NCBI GenBank assembly: GCA_022564535.1
Contig: JADFLD010000019.1
Coordinates: forward strand, 1 to 6,459
Direction of reading: 5' to 3'
Source: Gemmatimonadota bacterium
GTDB taxonomy: Bacteria > Gemmatimonadota > Gemmatimonadetes > Longimicrobiales > UBA6960
DNA: 6,459 nt
In this document: positions 1 to 6,459 of the stretch, piece after piece
Position numbering within the stretch: the first letter of the stretch is position 1
Layout of the letters: each line of letters begins with the position of its first letter
The notes under the pieces: generated by a model
What the model was told of the DNA's origin: nothing
Databases searched by the model: none
Seen by the model: only the letters and a program-made list of their open reading frames with translations
Made by a program: the position numbers and the translations under genes

Positions 1-1036
1 GGTACCGGACGCCCGCAGTCAGGTGCTGGAGCGTGGGGATCGTCTCCAGGATCTTCGCTCCGTCGCTCGGATGGGCCTTGATATAGTCGAACTCCTCTTC
101 GGTGAGCCGGCCGTTCTTCGCGAGGACTCGCAAGGGTACGGCCAGCTTGCCCAGGTCGTGCAGGTAACCGATCGCCCAAAGAGACGACTTGAGGTGGCCC
201 TCGAGGTCCAACGCGTCGGCGACAGCCACCGCGAGCACGGCGACCCGTCGCGAGTGCCCCGCCGTGTAGGGGTCCTTCGCGTCGATCAGGTTCGCGACGA
301 TGGTGAGCAGCTGATTCGTAGAGAGCGGTGACACTTCCTCGGGCAGAAGGTGCTCCGCCGCCCCCAGGACGGTGTCCGCGTACCCCAAGAGGGTGAAGCG
401 CGGAATCTTGCCATCCTTGGACAGCGACAAGTAGGTCTGGGCGATGTCCGCGCCGAACTCTACACCCTGCCCGGAGTTCACGATCTCGAGGATCTGAGCC
501 GGCTCGACGGCGCCACGGTGAGGCCGGGGTGCGCTCAGAGCCGTCACCGTATCGGCAATCCGGAGGATTTGCGCGCCCAGAGGGATCTCGGAGCCCGCGA
601 GTCCATCGGGGTATCCGCTTCCGTCCCACCACTCGTGGTGGTGCCGGACCAGGACCCCCAGCGGCTCGAGGTGCGGGATTTCCCGGACGCTCCGCTCCGA
701 TCGCTGCGGGTGGCGTCGAACGCGCGCCCTCACCTCATCCGAAAGCTGGGGTGCCGGGTTCTCCCAGGCGTCTTCGGCCAGACCGATCATGCCCATGTCC
801 GACAGGACCGCCGCGAACACCAGCTCGGCGCATTCCTTCTGGCTCAGGCCCAGCTCGGAGCCGAGCCGGGTCGCGAGCACGGCGACCCTGGGCCCGTGAT
901 CGCGCAAGTATCCCTTCGCCGTGCCCATGACCCTCGTGAGCGCTTCTAGAAGGCCCGCGTAGAATGCCCTGCCTGAGTCGATGCCGGCCACGGACCGACC
1001 TCCGTTGGGGACGAGCGAATCGGGGGCGGAATGCAT
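1..1036 (-). CDS. Tandem HD-GYP domain protein, first domain degenerate (3' end cut off by window edge)
   Basis: A minus-strand reading frame stays open from an ATG at 1036 to the left edge, giving 345 residues with no stop. HD-GYP domains hydrolyse cyclic di-GMP or related cyclic dinucleotides in the cytoplasm. Domain 1 spans about residues 24-205. It keeps H47, D80, H110, the HHHE run at 132-135, the GSGYPDG signature at 139-145 and D162, but the usual HD pair reads S79-D80 and the following Lys is Met. Domain 2 starts near residue 240 and has GHSRRV (260-265), an intact HDLGK (293-297) and H322-P323. Its own HHE/GYP segment would lie just past the edge. No membrane segment or separate sensor domain is visible. 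The start is uncertain: GTG at 1039 directly precedes ATG 1036 and neither has a strong Shine-Dalgarno. The upstream in-frame stop at 1115-1117 limits any extension. The family is certain; the substrate and whether domain 1 is active are not. Confidence 0.9.
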   Translation of the reverse strand, partial: MHSAPDSLVPNGGRSVAGIDSGRAFYAGLLEALTRVMGTAKGYLRDHGPRVAVLATRLGSELGLSQKECAELVFAAVLSDMGMIGLAEDAWENPAPQLSDEVRARVRRHPQRSERSVREIPHLEPLGVLVRHHHEWWDGSGYPDGLAGSEIPLGAQILRIADTVTALSAPRPHRGAVEPAQILEIVNSGQGVEFGADIAQTYLSLSKDGKIPRFTLLGYADTVLGAAEHLLPEEVSPLSTNQLLTIVANLIDAKDPYTAGHSRRVAVLAVAVADALDLEGHLKSSLWAIGYLHDLGKLAVPLRVLAKNGRLTEEEFDYIKAHPSDGAKILETIPTLQHLTAGVRY

Positions 1037-1114
1037 CACGAGTACCCGAGGGGAATCCCCCAACTTACACCGCGTCGCGACGGCGCCACCAGGGTCAGAA
1101 GCTTCGCTGCCCGA

Positions 1115-1933
1115 TCAACGCGCGCTCGTCGTATCCGGCCTGGCGGCCGCTCGCTCACGATCCCGACGGATCCGGATCGCGGCGGCCCGCTCCTTCCACG
1201 TCTGCTCGAGCAGGAATCGCTGGCTCTGGCGAGCGATTTCCTCGAAAACCCACACGCGTTGTGCCGTTTCGTCCCTCTTGCCCACCGGAACCCCGAAGCT
1301 GAGGGGCATCGGGATCGAGATGTCTCCGAGGTAGATCTTTCCGTCGGCGATGCCCCAACGCCCCCCCTGCCCGTCCCGGTAGGTCCAGTCCGTCAACTTG
1401 TCCTCGGCGGCGCGGACCAGCGCGAGCGAGTCGTACCACTCCACGATGCGAGAGGACAGGAGCAGCTCCTCGCGCTGCTCCATGGTCAGCTCATAGAACT
1501 CCGGGGGCAATTCGGTCCAGAGACGGGCGTCCTGGAGATGGGGCCTCAGGCGCTCGGCCGCGGTGGGACCTGGCGGCACGAGCCCGCCGAGCGGAATCGC
1601 CTCGATGATCGGAGCTTCGGCCTCGGCCTCCGGTGCGGCGACCTCCTCGATCTCCTCAGGATTCTCTGGCCGTTCCAGATCCGGCCTGACGTCGATGTCG
1701 ATCAGGCGAAGCACCACCGGGCCCCGCAGGGGCCGGGTGGTAGTCGAGAGCGAAAGCGGGTCAGCGTCCGACCTCAGATTGCGTACGATCGACGGATACA
1801 TGAGAAACCCGATCGCATGTAAGGCGATCGAGAGACCTGCCGCCACCAGCCGGACACGGAGGGCCCCCCGCCCCGAGCGCGTCTGCCGGGCCCGGTCCGA
1901 GTCGAAGTCAGCGCCGCTGGGCCGTGATCGCAT
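1115..1933 (-). CDS. TonB-like single-pass membrane protein with an unrecognised C-terminal domain
   Basis: The product is 272 residues. An Arg-rich N-terminus (1-28) precedes one hydrophobic helix at about 28-46, so the N-terminus is probably cytoplasmic and the rest periplasmic. The helix contains S35-x3-H39, the spacing of the conserved Ser16/His20 pair in the transmembrane segment of TonB, which works with ExbB/ExbD. After the helix comes a short hydrophobic stretch (PVVLRLIDIDV, 72-82) and then a Pro/Glu/Ala-rich linker (84-125, with EAEAEA at 102-107), as in TonB-type proteins. The C-terminal part (about 130-265) is not the TonB C-terminal domain: I see no YP..A motif and no G..G.V pattern. 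It has a Trp/Gly-rich patch (GRWGIADGKIYLGD, 191-204) and ends in a charged, probably helical tail rich in Arg and Glu. I do not recognise this domain. The ATG at 1933 lies 33 bases after the aminotransferase stop and has no clear ribosome binding site, so a later start is possible. Function unknown; an envelope or energy-transduction role is inference. Confidence 0.8.
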   Translation of the reverse strand: MRSRPSGADFDSDRARQTRSGRGALRVRLVAAGLSIALHAIGFLMYPSIVRNLRSDADPLSLSTTTRPLRGPVVLRLIDIDVRPDLERPENPEEIEEVAAPEAEAEAPIIEAIPLGGLVPPGPTAAERLRPHLQDARLWTELPPEFYELTMEQREELLLSSRIVEWYDSLALVRAAEDKLTDWTYRDGQGGRWGIADGKIYLGDISIPMPLSFGVPVGKRDETAQRVWVFEEIARQSQRFLLEQTWKERAAAIRIRRDRERAAARPDTTSAR

Positions 1934-1966
1934 GCTGTTGCTAAACCGGCCCGGAGGCCCAGTTCC

Positions 1967-3130
1967 TCACGCGATGAGGCGACCCAGGCGCTGGGCGGCC
2001 TCCGCCAGTCGGTTCTCTTCAACTGTGAGGGCCACCCGGTAGTACCCCTCTCCACCGGCACCGAGGGCAGCCCCGGGGAGCACGATCACCCCTTCCTGCT
2101 CGAGTGCTCGCCGCGCGAAGTCCTCGGACGCCTCCCCGCGCGGGACTGGAATCCACAGATACATCGTCGCCTTCGGCGCGACGAGATCGAAACCGGCATC
2201 GGAAAAGGCCTCCACGCCTCGGTCGCGTCGGGCCTGGAACGTCGCGATGTTGCCGGGCACCCAGTCGGCCCAGCTCTCCAACGCGGCGACCCCCGCGGCC
2301 TGGATACCGAGATATTGCCCCGTGTCCATGAACGTCTTGACCTTGGTGAGCGCGGCGATCATCTCGGAACTTCCGACCGCCCAGCCCAGCCGCCAGCCGG
2401 TCATGTTGTACGTCTTGGAGAGCGAGTGGAACTCGAGCGCGACGTCACGCCCGCCCTCGAATTCGAGGATGCTGCGGGGTCGGTACCCGTCGAAGCCGAA
2501 CTCGGAATACGCGTTGTCGTACGCGAGAATCAGGTCTCGCTCGGCGCAGTAGAGGATCGCTTCTTCGAGGTACTCGTCGGGTGCGATGGCCGTGGTCGGG
2601 TTGTTAGGGTAATTCAGGTAGAGGATTCGAGCCCGACTCGCGACGTCGGCTGGAACCTCGTCGAGCGGAATGAGGAAATCGTTCTCCGGGCGCAGCGGCA
2701 CGAGATGCGGAACGCCTCCCGCCAGCGTGACCGATCCGAGATACGCCTGGTACCCCGGGTCCGGGATGAGCGCCACTTCGCCGGGCTCGATGTACGCAAA
2801 CGGCAAGTGCGAGAGACCGTCCTTCGAGCCGATGAGGGGTAGGACCTCGGTCCATGGGTCCACCGAGACCCCAAAGCGCCGCTCCATAAACGTCGCGATG
2901 GCCTCACGAAATGCCGGCAGGCCCGTCTGGAACGCGTAGCGGGAGTACGCCTTATCGCCTGCCACCTCTCGTAATTTCTCAACCACGGCGGGTGGTGGAT
3001 CGAGTGGCGCATCCCCCGCGCCGAGGTCAATGACGTCCACGCCGTCCGCCTCGATCCTCCTGCGCATCTCTTTCATGCCCGCGAGCGGGAAAGGCGGGAG
3101 CGCGCGGTACCGCTCGCTGAGCGCAGGCAT
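1967..3130 (-). CDS. Class I/II PLP-dependent aminotransferase (LL-diaminopimelate / aspartate aminotransferase-like)
   Basis: The product is 387 residues, normal for fold-type I aminotransferases. It transfers an amino group between an amino acid and a 2-oxo acid using pyridoxal phosphate, in the cytoplasm. Visible landmarks in order: GAGDAPLDPP near the N-terminus (37-46), the cofactor-phosphate loop GSKDG (101-105), YPNNPT (174-179) with the cofactor-binding Asn, D205 and Y208 in AYDNAYSE, the Schiff-base lysine K239 in HSLSKTYNMTGWR (235-247), and the substrate-carboxylate Arg R365. The HSLSKTYNMTGWR block is typical of the group that includes LL-diaminopimelate aminotransferases (DapL) and related aspartate/alanine enzymes, so lysine/peptidoglycan biosynthesis is one option, but the substrate cannot be fixed from sequence alone. 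I chose the ATG at 3130 because homology starts there (MPALSERY); the frame runs further upstream over the FAH gene but that part is a shadow. The start overlaps the FAH stop by one base (TGATG), and a weak GGA sits 6 bases upstream, which suggests translational coupling. Confidence 0.93.
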   Translation of the reverse strand: MPALSERYRALPPFPLAGMKEMRRRIEADGVDVIDLGAGDAPLDPPPAVVEKLREVAGDKAYSRYAFQTGLPAFREAIATFMERRFGVSVDPWTEVLPLIGSKDGLSHLPFAYIEPGEVALIPDPGYQAYLGSVTLAGGVPHLVPLRPENDFLIPLDEVPADVASRARILYLNYPNNPTTAIAPDEYLEEAILYCAERDLILAYDNAYSEFGFDGYRPRSILEFEGGRDVALEFHSLSKTYNMTGWRLGWAVGSSEMIAALTKVKTFMDTGQYLGIQAAGVAALESWADWVPGNIATFQARRDRGVEAFSDAGFDLVAPKATMYLWIPVPRGEASEDFARRALEQEGVIVLPGAALGAGGEGYYRVALTVEENRLAEAAQRLGRLIA

Positions 3131-3132
3131 CA
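3128..3132 (-). promoter_or_regulatory. Stop-start overlap TGATG (translational coupling)
   Basis: The FAH stop TGA (3130-3132) and the aminotransferase ATG (3128-3130) share one base. This arrangement usually means that ribosomes finishing the first gene re-initiate on the second, giving linked expression. Only a weak GGA is present as a separate ribosome binding site, which fits coupling. Confidence 0.6.
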
Positions 3133-3753
3133 GGTGTCCGCCACAACCCGGTTCGTGACCGACCCGACCCCGCCCACTTCCACCTCGACCTCGTCTCCCT
3201 CGGCGAGGGGTCCGATGCCGTCCGGCGTGCCGGTCGCGATGAGGTCTCCGGGATGGAGCGTCATGATCCGGCTGATGTGGGCGATGATCGTCGGGATGTC
3301 GAACGCCATGTCCGAGGCCGGCCCCTGCTGTCTCACCTCTCCGTTCACGCGCGTCGTGACACCCAAGGCGGAGAGGTCCACATCGGCGAGCGGCACGGGT
3401 GACCCTACGGGACAAAACGAGTCGAATCCCTTGGCGCGGGTCCACTGGTCGTCGACCCGCTGGAGATCGCGTGCCGTAACGTCGTTGACCGCGACGAGCG
3501 CCTCCACGTGAGACCACGCGTCGGCCACGTCCACCTTGCGGGCTTCCCTCCCGATGACGACCCCGATCTCGCCTTCGAAGTCCACCCTGCCCACGCCCTC
3601 GGGCAGCACGATGTCGTCCCCGTCGAAGACGAGTGACGACGGGGGCTTGAGGAAGATGAGCGGTTCCGCAGGGACGTCGTTACCGAGCTCCGCGGCGTGC
3701 TTGGCGTAATTCCGCCCAACGCAAACGATCTTCGACGGTTTGATCCTGGTCAT
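3130..3753 (-). CDS. Fumarylacetoacetate hydrolase (FAH) family protein, FAHD1-like
   Basis: The product is 207 residues, the usual size of a single-domain FAH protein of the FAHD1/YcgM type. These metal-dependent enzymes act on 2-oxo acid or enol substrates: acylpyruvate hydrolysis, oxaloacetate decarboxylation or tautomerisation, or 2-hydroxymuconate-type isomerisation and decarboxylation. Seen here: [12 protein letters not shown] (13-24) with the catalytic-type H19-x2-E22 pair; the metal ligands E60-x-E62 in DFEGEIG and D91 in [11 protein letters not shown]108 in KGFDSF; and the substrate-loop GTPDGIG (175-181). No key residue is missing. I prefer the ATG at 3753 to a GTG at 3777 because an AGGA lies 7 bases upstream and homology starts at once. 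The gene follows the small membrane protein by 31 bases and its TGA overlaps the aminotransferase ATG. With an aminotransferase next to it, a role in 2-oxo acid metabolism such as oxaloacetate housekeeping is plausible, but that is inference. Confidence 0.93.
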   Translation of the reverse strand: MTRIKPSKIVCVGRNYAKHAAELGNDVPAEPLIFLKPPSSLVFDGDDIVLPEGVGRVDFEGEIGVVIGREARKVDVADAWSHVEALVAVNDVTARDLQRVDDQWTRAKGFDSFCPVGSPVPLADVDLSALGVTTRVNGEVRQQGPASDMAFDIPTIIAHISRIMTLHPGDLIATGTPDGIGPLAEGDEVEVEVGGVGSVTNRVVADT

Positions 3754-3784
3754 CGTGAAGTCCTGGGGCGCTCGCACGCTACTT

Positions 3785-3994
3785 CTAGGGGGTCAGCTCT
3801 CGGTCGTCCCGCGTGTGGATCCACGTGCCGATCAGGGCGCCGCACGCGGCCGCGGCGAGCGCCACCGCGATCACGGTCCACCAGAAGCCGATGTCGTTGT
3901 ACCCGGCGTCCCACCCGGCGCCCGCCGTCCGGAGCGCGCCGAAAGCGAGGCCGAGCCAGACCACGCCAACGCCCATGCCGAATATTCGCCTCAT
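3785..3994 (-). CDS. Small two-helix membrane protein of unknown function
   Basis: The product is 69 residues. After MRR come a first hydrophobic segment (about 4-23), a short polar loop ([13 protein letters not shown], 22-34) and a second strongly hydrophobic segment (about 36-58, [15 protein letters not shown] followed by CGALIGTWI), then a charged tail [10 protein letters not shown]. Arginines at both ends favour both termini in the cytoplasm. The ATG at 3994 is preceded by AAGG with a 6-base spacer, a fair ribosome binding site. The frame extends upstream to 4141, but that part overlaps the helicase 3' end and reads as non-coding sequence, so the short form is preferred. I do not recognise a family. 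It sits between the helicase and the FAH gene, 31 bases ahead of the latter, so it is likely co-transcribed with the metabolic genes. Confidence 0.68.
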   Translation of the reverse strand: MRRIFGMGVGVVWLGLAFGALRTAGAGWDAGYNDIGFWWTVIAVALAAAACGALIGTWIHTRDDRELTP

Positions 3995-4051
3995 CGATTG
4001 CCTTGCGCGTCGGGGGGATTCGGCAGGGCGTCGCCCCGCCCGCTCGATTGG

Positions 4052-4080
4052 AATGTAGGCACCACTCCCCCACCCTCCAA
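4052..4080 (-). promoter_or_regulatory. Candidate sigma-70-type promoter upstream of the small membrane protein
   Basis: On the minus strand a TTGGAG (4075-4080) and a TACATT (4052-4057) are separated by 17 bases, the preferred spacer. The -35 matches the consensus at 3 of 6 positions and the -10 at 4 of 6. It would start RNA near 4045, about 50 bases ahead of the ATG at 3994, and could drive the membrane protein, FAH and aminotransferase genes. In GC-rich sequence such matches arise by chance and the host's consensus is unknown. Confidence 0.25.
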
Positions 4081-4088
4081 GGGGAGAC

Positions 4089-6459
4089 TCAGGGCCCTTC
4101 GTAGAAGGCTCGCAGATGGCGTTCCACGTCGCTCCAGGCACCCTTCACGAGCGGCGCTCCGGGAAGCGAGTCCCGCAAATACCGGCCGTACCGCTTCGTG
4201 ATGATGCGATCGTCCAGAATCAGTACGGCACCGCGGTCTGTGCGGGAACGGATCAAGCGCCCGAACCCCTGTTTCAAGCGGAGCGCAGCGTGCGGCAGCA
4301 TGAAGTGCTGGAAGGGGTCGATACCGCGGCGCTCCAGCGCCTCCATGCGCGCGGCGGTGATCGGCTCCGTCGGCACCCGGAAGGGCAGCTTCTGAATGAG
4401 AAGACCGCGCAGAGGGTCGCCCGGGACGTCGACGCCTTCCCAGAACGACGACGTTCCGAGCAGGACACCCCTTCCCGCCGCCACGAAGCGCCCGAGCAGT
4501 CGATGCCGGTCGTCCTCCCCCTGAACGAAGAGGGGCCACTGGGAGTCTACCCCTCGGTCACGAAGCAACTGCGCCACGCGGCGCAGGGCCGTGTGTGAGG
4601 TGAAGAGCGCGAACAGACCCCCATCGGTGATGTCGGCGAACGTCGCGACGACGTCCGCCGTGGCTTCGTCGAGGGCGCCATCCCGACCGGCCGGCGGAAG
4701 GTCGGTGGGCACGCCGAGCATCGTCTGTGAGGCGAAGTCGAATGAGGACAACACGATACGCTCGCTTACTTCGACCGGACCATCCTCTTCGGACTCGAGC
4801 TGCGAAGCTGAGATCCCGAGGCGTCCACGCAGAAAGTCGAAGCTCTCACGGGTCGTCAATGTGGCGGACGTCAGAACCGTCGTGTCGACTTTCGTGAAGA
4901 GTGACTCACGCAGGACCGACGCGAGCTCGATGGGCGCGGCCGCCAAGACGAGGTTGGCCCGCTTCCCGTGGCCACGATACTCCAGCCAGCGCACGAAGGA
5001 CGCGCCTTCCTCCCCTGGGGCGAGCACCAGGCGAAGGCCATGCACCGCCGCCGCCAATCTGCGCTCGATAGATCGGAGATCCAGGATGCGACCCTCTACC
5101 CGATCTGCCAGCTCCTCCACGATTTCGAGCCGAGCGCGCAATTCCGCGAGCTCGCGCACGAGCTGACCGAACCCCGTCAGCGTGCCCCGCAACCGCTCGG
5201 CGACGTCGTCGTGCTCAGCGGGCTCGACCTTGCCCCCTTCCCCGAGACGGATCGGCCCCTCACCATGTGGGACGAAGGGCTCGAGCCCCTCCAGCAGGCC
5301 CTCGAGTTCGGCGCGGGCACGGGAGAGGGCGGGCCGAACCCGGTTCTCGATACGCTCACGTAGCTCCGGCCCGCTTTCGGAATCCGCGACCAACTCCTGC
5401 AGCGCCGCAAGGACCCCGCGCCCCCGCCGGTCCAGGCGGGACAATATCCGATACAGGCCTCTCCTGGTGAGCTCCACGCCGAGATGCGACGTCGCGGCAT
5501 CCTCGATGTTGTGTGCCTCATCGAGAACGACGCGCCGGTAGGCGGGCAGAACGGCGGACTGCGTGTAGTTCTCCGTCGCGCGTCGTACGGCGAGGTCGGA
5601 GAACAGGAGGTGGTGGTTGACCACGAGGAGCTGCGCGGCCGCGGCCTTCCTTCTGGAGCGCTGATAGAAGCACTCCTGAAAGTGGCTGCACCGGGCCCGC
5701 AGACACATGTCCGGATCGCTCCGAACCTCGTCCCACGTCTCCTCTGCGGGCGAGAATGACAGGTCTGACAGCGACCCGTCGTCGGTCGTCTCGATCCACT
5801 CCATCAGCGACTGCAGCTCCGCTGAGCGGTCTTCCTCGAAGAGGCTCGCCTGACCTTCCGCCGCCAGGAGGAGTCTTCGGATGGAGACGTAGTTGCCTCG
5901 GCCCTTCACCAGGGCCCAGTTCAGCTCGCCGACGAGCTCCTGGACCAGAGGCAGGTCCTTCCGGGCCAGCTGCTCCTGAAGATTGATCGTGTTGGTCGAG
6001 ATGACCGTGCGCTCTTCGTTCTCTTGCGCCCACCGAGCGGCGGGAAGCAGATAGGCGAGCGACTTCCCCGTCCCGGTCCCCGCTTCGATAATCGAGATGC
6101 CGCCCTCGTTGAAGACCTCCACGACGGCGCTGAGCATGTCTCGCTGCCCCGGCCGATCCTCGTACGATGGGAAGCGAGCGGCGAGTGCTCCTCCCGGAGC
6201 GAGAATCGCCTCGAGGGCCTCGCGGTCCAGCGCGACACGCTCACGAGGCTTCGGGGGCTCGACCACGACGTAAAGACTCTCGGCCTCATTGTCGACAATG
6301 GCGGTCCCGAGGCCCGACTCGTACAGGTGGGCCGCGACGCGCATGTCGGCCTCCGAAGGGTCGAGGACGCCCGTCGGGTGGTTGTGCAGCATCACGCCGC
6401 CTTCCGGCGCATCCCGAGCCGCCACTAGGACGGCGTCGAAGTTGCCCCTCCCGACCGCC
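4089..6459 (-). CDS. dinG: DinG/XPD-type DNA helicase with N-terminal RadC-like JAMM domain (5' end cut off by window edge)
   Basis: The frame is open to the right edge (789 residues visible, numbered here from the first full codon at 6458), so the start is missing; a GTG at 6425 lies inside the JAMM domain and is not the true start. DinG is an ATP-dependent 5'-3' superfamily 2 helicase that unwinds forks, R-loops and related structures. N-terminal part: HNHPTG followed by S35 and D38, giving H25-x-H27-x7-S35-x2-D38, the JAMM/MPN metal signature as in RadC. Helicase: RPGQRDM (102-108), Walker A AGTGTGKS (126-133), motif Ia (154-164), DEAH box (313-316), TSATLT (530-535), GTSSFWEGVDVPG (668-680) and QGFGRLIRSRTDRG (730-743). 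Iron-sulfur region: C252-x4-C257-x5-C263 matches DinG spacing, but the usual first cysteine after KGRGNYV is S192. These are the only cysteines visible. All ATPase motifs are intact, so it is probably an active helicase. A non-fused dinG gene would be the alternative reading only if a frameshift separated the domains; none is seen. Confidence 0.93.
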   Translation of the reverse strand, partial: AVGRGNFDAVLVAARDAPEGGVMLHNHPTGVLDPSEADMRVAAHLYESGLGTAIVDNEAESLYVVVEPPKPRERVALDREALEAILAPGGALAARFPSYEDRPGQRDMLSAVVEVFNEGGISIIEAGTGTGKSLAYLLPAARWAQENEERTVISTNTINLQEQLARKDLPLVQELVGELNWALVKGRGNYVSIRRLLLAAEGQASLFEEDRSAELQSLMEWIETTDDGSLSDLSFSPAEETWDEVRSDPDMCLRARCSHFQECFYQRSRRKAAAAQLLVVNHHLLFSDLAVRRATENYTQSAVLPAYRRVVLDEAHNIEDAATSHLGVELTRRGLYRILSRLDRRGRGVLAALQELVADSESGPELRERIENRVRPALSRARAELEGLLEGLEPFVPHGEGPIRLGEGGKVEPAEHDDVAERLRGTLTGFGQLVRELAELRARLEIVEELADRVEGRILDLRSIERRLAAAVHGLRLVLAPGEEGASFVRWLEYRGHGKRANLVLAAAPIELASVLRESLFTKVDTTVLTSATLTTRESFDFLRGRLGISASQLESEEDGPVEVSERIVLSSFDFASQTMLGVPTDLPPAGRDGALDEATADVVATFADITDGGLFALFTSHTALRRVAQLLRDRGVDSQWPLFVQGEDDRHRLLGRFVAAGRGVLLGTSSFWEGVDVPGDPLRGLLIQKLPFRVPTEPITAARMEALERRGIDPFQHFMLPHAALRLKQGFGRLIRSRTDRGAVLILDDRIITKRYGRYLRDSLPGAPLVKGAWSDVERHLRAFYEGP

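Noticed and set aside
350..949. Plus-strand open frame of 199 codons
   Set aside because: It lies opposite the HD-GYP coding sequence, whose translation shows clear family motifs. The plus-strand product is Arg/Pro-rich and resembles no protein.
1073..1082. 10-base perfect palindrome CGTCGCGACG
   Set aside because: Short GC palindromes like this are common in GC-rich DNA. There is no second copy nearby and no link to a regulator.
1031..1822. Plus-strand open frame of 263 codons
   Set aside because: It is antisense to the TonB-like gene. Long antisense frames are expected in high-GC DNA, and its product has low-complexity Arg/Pro/Gly composition.
3131..3517. N-terminal extension of the aminotransferase frame
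   Set aside because: This extra segment overlaps the FAH gene in another frame and is Arg/Gly-rich without homology. The ATG at 3130 starts exactly where aminotransferase-like sequence begins.
4064..4087. Hairpin CTCCCC/GGGGAG just after the helicase stop as a possible terminator
   Set aside because: The stem is only 6 bases with a loop of about 10, and no T-run follows on the minus strand. It also overlaps the candidate promoter.
6423..6425. GTG as the start of the helicase gene
   Set aside because: The frame continues upstream to the edge without a stop, and the residues there (GRGNFDAVLVAA) fit the JAMM domain, so the start lies outside the window.

Overview
The window is a high-GC bacterial segment in which every supported gene lies on the minus strand, so it is read from the right edge towards base 1. 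The minus-strand order is: a JAMM-domain/DinG-type helicase (5' end cut off by the right edge), a 69-residue two-helix membrane protein, a fumarylacetoacetate hydrolase (FAH) family enzyme, a class I/II PLP aminotransferase, a TonB-like single-pass membrane protein, and a tandem HD-GYP protein (3' end cut off by the left edge). Coding density is very high. No gap exceeds about 95 bases, and I see no tRNA, rRNA, CRISPR, insertion sequence or long repeat.

Organism: the GC content, the TonB-like membrane anchor with a likely periplasmic portion, and the HD-GYP protein point to a Gram-negative, didermic bacterium. The gene content reminds me of Gemmatimonadota or a related environmental lineage. 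That is recollection and inference, not something the window proves.

Layout: bases 4089-6459 hold the helicase. A 94-base gap (3995-4088) contains the only plausible promoter I can point to. Bases 3130-3994 hold the small membrane protein and the FAH enzyme. The FAH stop codon overlaps the aminotransferase start by one base (TGATG), so that pair is probably co-translated. The aminotransferase ends at 1967, the TonB-like protein occupies 1115-1933, and the HD-GYP protein starts near 1036 and leaves the window. Gaps of 31, 33 and 78 bases fit one operon or two consecutive ones.

Functionally this looks like a housekeeping or accessory mix rather than one pathway: DNA repair helicase, central or amino-acid metabolism (FAH enzyme plus aminotransferase), envelope protein and cyclic-di-GMP-type phosphodiesterase. 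I do not see a clear defence or biosynthetic system. Four points deserve attention: (1) a RadC-like JAMM domain fused to a DinG helicase; (2) that helicase having Ser in place of the first Fe-S cysteine, with the other three cluster cysteines being its only visible cysteines; (3) a membrane protein with the TonB SxxxH transmembrane signature but no TonB C-terminal domain; (4) a tandem HD-GYP protein whose first domain has lost the His of its HD pair.
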